From positions 62,001-126,000 of the forward strand of contig JAQYUZ010000021.1 of the NCBI GenBank assembly GCA_033819885.1: DNA of 64,000 nt. Reading direction: 5' to 3'. Under the pieces are notes generated by a model. It was not told the DNA's origin and ran no database searches. It was given only the letters and a program-made list of their open reading frames with translations. Below are positions 61,879-64,000 of this stretch, piece after piece; position 1 is the stretch's first letter, and each line of letters opens with the position of its first letter. This DNA is from Microbotryomycetes sp. JL201. Lineage: Eukaryota > Basidiomycota > Microbotryomycetes. The translations under genes were made by a program, and so were the position numbers.

Positions 61879-62205
61879 TGCTGTATGATAGCGGCCACAA
61901 CGGCCCGCTCGAGGGCCGATGCGGTGCTCGTGGCGAGATGTCAACTGATGCGTCATTGCAGAGGTCCGTGCGCACTCGTCTTGCCTTTCTACGCCACCGG
62001 ACCCAACCTCGCGAGCGCGCAAGCACGTCCTAGCAGTCTCGTTGGTGTCTGCGCGCTCGGTCTAGCCTTGAAGCGTCTGAGCATCACACTCGCGCACTCG
62101 TCCGAGCTCGGTGATTGAGCACGCGCACACAGCCATGGCAAGATCCCCTCCTGCACAGCTCGCCCGCAAGCTCACACGTCCGGCTGACATCTGCTCGTCC
62201 TTTGC
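61879..62205. other. divergent promoter region, URI1 / myosin I
   Basis: A 327-nt region. On the plus strand an ATG at 62134 lies directly before gcaaga and could be a one-codon first exon of the myosin gene spliced by a GC donor to the acceptor at 62211. No other feature is seen. Confidence 0.45.
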
Positions 62206-64000
62206 ATGCAGGCTCCTACGCGTCGCAACAAGGCCAAGCAGCAGGCGGCTGCGGGCGGCGGCGCAGCGCCAACAAAGAAGCATGCAGGCGTCGCAAAGGT
62301 GTGTCAGCACGTCGCGCCGCTTGGTCCTGCTCCTGAACTGGAACCCCGTCTCGCAGGCCGACTGGAAAGACTCGTTCAAGAAGAAGCAGGCGGGCGTAAG
62401 CGACATGACGCTCCTCTCGACAATCTCGAACGACTCTATCAACGACAACCTCAAGAAGAGGTCAGCACAGCTATTCACACAAATCACTGTACACTTGAGC
62501 TAATTGTGTGCCACGTGCCCTTCTCCCAGGTTCGAGAACGCAGAGATCTACGTAAGTCATCGCCTCGGCAGGTGGAGCCCACAATCCACCGCAAGCATCA
62601 CTCTGACATGGGTGACCATCTTGTTGTCCTATCGGCGTACAGACCTACATCGGTCACGTGCTCATCTCCGTCAATCCGTTCCGCATGCTGCCCATCTACA
62701 CAGACGAGGTGCTGCACTCGTACCGAGGCAAGAACCGACTTGAAATGGCACCGCACGTTTACGCAATCGCAGAATCGGCTTACTACAACATGGTGTCGTA
62801 CAAAGACAACCAGTGCGTCATCATTTCGGGCGAGTCGGGCGCAGGCAAGACCGAAGCCGCAAAGCGCATCATGCAGTACATCGCAGCCGTCGCCGGAGGA
62901 CAAGGCATCGAGGGTGTCAAAGAGATGGTTTTGGCAACAAATCCGTTGCTGGAGAGTTTTGGCTGCGCGAAAACGCTCAGAAACAACAACTCGTCACGTC
63001 ACGTGAGCTTGGAGATTTTTGCTGCCGTCCTCGGTTTCGTGCTGACATCACCTGTCATAGGGAAAATACCTCGAGATTGAATTCGACGAGCAGGGTGGGC
63101 CCGTTGGCGCTGTCATCACAAACTATCTGCTCGAAAAGGTGAACTCGAAGCCAGAGATCGCGATTCTAATGCAAGCTAACCAAGCATACAATGGCAGTCA
63201 CGCGTAACTGGACAAGTCACAAACGAGCGCAACTTTCACATTTTCTATCAGCTCACCAAAGGCGCATCTACCGCGCAGCGGGAAGCCTACGGACTCCAAG
63301 GACCGGAGTCTTATGCCTATACATCAAAGTCAAAATGCTTGGACGTGCCAGGCATCGACGACGTGCACGACTGGAAAGAGACGATAAATGCCATGAATGT
63401 CATTGGCATCACGCAAACCGAGCAAGACAGCATCCTGCGCATGCTTGCAGCCATTCTGTGGCTCGGCAACGTTCAATTCAGCGTCGCAGACGACGGCAAC
63501 GCATATGTATCGGATGAGAGCGTTCCTGCTTTTGTCGCGTACTTGCTCGAGGTCGACGCCGCCATGGTAACAAAGGTCTTGACCAGCCGCGTGATGGAAA
63601 CACAACGAGGCGGACGGCGAGGTGAGTCACTGCGAATATCTTGACGCAAATCGTCACCTGACCTTAGTCTCTGCAGGCTCGGTGTACGAAGTACCGCTCA
63701 ATCCAGCGCAGGCAAACGCCGTCAGAGATGCACTGGCAAAAGCCATCTACAACAACTTGTTTGACTGGATCGTCGACAGAGTCAATATCTCAATGAAGGC
63801 GAAAGCTGCGACTGCTCACATTATCGGCGTACTTGACATTTACGGATTCGAGATTTTTGATGTCAGCATCGCTTTCGATCCAGAATCTGACCGGCACTGA
63901 CTTTGGAGGAGAGCGCAGAGCAATCAATTTGAACAGCTGTGCATCAACTATGTCAACGAAAAGCTGCAACAAATCTTTATCGAGCTGACGCTCAAAACAG
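62206..64000 (+). CDS. MYO1: Class I myosin heavy chain, 3' truncated by window
   Basis: An actin motor for endocytic patches. Visible exons are 62206-62298, 62357-62460, 62530-62551, 62643-63002, 63061-63138, 63198-63621, 63677-63861 and 63919 to the window end; about 449 residues are seen. Landmarks are [39 protein letters not shown], the P-loop [20 protein letters not shown], switch [33 protein letters not shown], switch [14 protein letters not shown] and [26 protein letters not shown] and the short basic N-terminus mark fungal Myo3/Myo5-type class I. The neck, TH1/TH2 and SH3 parts lie beyond the window. The start is 62206 ([12 protein letters not shown]) or, by a GC-AG intron, 62134. Confidence 0.93.

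Overview
This window is nuclear DNA of a fungus, most likely a basidiomycete with a compact, intron-rich genome. About 30 protein genes sit on both strands, and most are broken by short introns of roughly 50-75 nt. Intergenic gaps are mostly 50-400 nt. The gene set is purely eukaryotic: complex I subunit, spliceosomal CWC2, mitochondrial carriers, AP-3, COG and myosin I. A PriA-type secreted repeat protein, a family I associate with mushroom-forming and related fungi, points to Basidiomycota; placing it lower than that would be a guess. I recognised no mobile element, viral relic, tRNA, rRNA or CRISPR array. The gene models were joined by hand from GT-AG (rarely GC-AG) sites, with intron phases checked so that every reading frame closes.

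Layout. 1-19 kb: a DUF3295-type regulatory protein (5' cut off), NDUFB8, CWC2, the LEU5-type CoA carrier, a Na/Ca-exchanger-family antiporter, casein kinase 2 beta, PEX19, the DEAD-box helicase DDX41, a FAM210/DUF1279 mitochondrial protein and a one-finger zinc-finger protein. 19-20.7 kb: the largest gene-poor gap, with four CACGTG boxes. 20.7-36 kb: a 2OG-Fe(II) oxygenase, a secreted GH18 chitinase, the autophagy lipase ATG15, adenylosuccinate lyase, COG4, polynucleotide kinase/phosphatase (PNKP) and, right behind it, a diverged tandem copy. 35.7-49.9 kb: PGK1, 3-ketoacyl-CoA thiolase, the PriA-like repeat protein, AP-3 delta, sterol C-24(28) reductase ERG4 and FMP52. 49.9-64 kb: a TBC-domain protein, ISC1 sphingolipid phospholipase C, a 78-residue protein of unknown function, a four-span membrane protein, pyruvate decarboxylase, the prefoldin-like URI1/Bud27 and myosin I (3' end cut off).

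How the genes relate. There is no operon or obvious cluster. Many are head-to-head pairs sharing short promoters: NDUFB8/CWC2, CK2beta/PEX19, DDX41/FAM210, chitinase/ATG15, PGK1/thiolase, AP-3 delta/ERG4, TBC/ISC1 and URI1/myosin. Central carbon metabolism is represented by PGK1 and pyruvate decarboxylase, peroxisome and fatty-acid work by PEX19 and thiolase, and endomembrane traffic by COG4, AP-3, the TBC protein, ATG15 and myosin I.

I found no convincing new multi-gene system. The most interesting points are the diverged PNKP duplicate with a lost phosphatase motif, the exon-per-repeat PriA-like gene whose introns split the same cysteine codon, a TBC protein lacking both catalytic finger residues, frame-supported GC-AG introns in two neighbouring genes, micro-exons of 7-17 nt, and a coding insertion in pyruvate decarboxylase.
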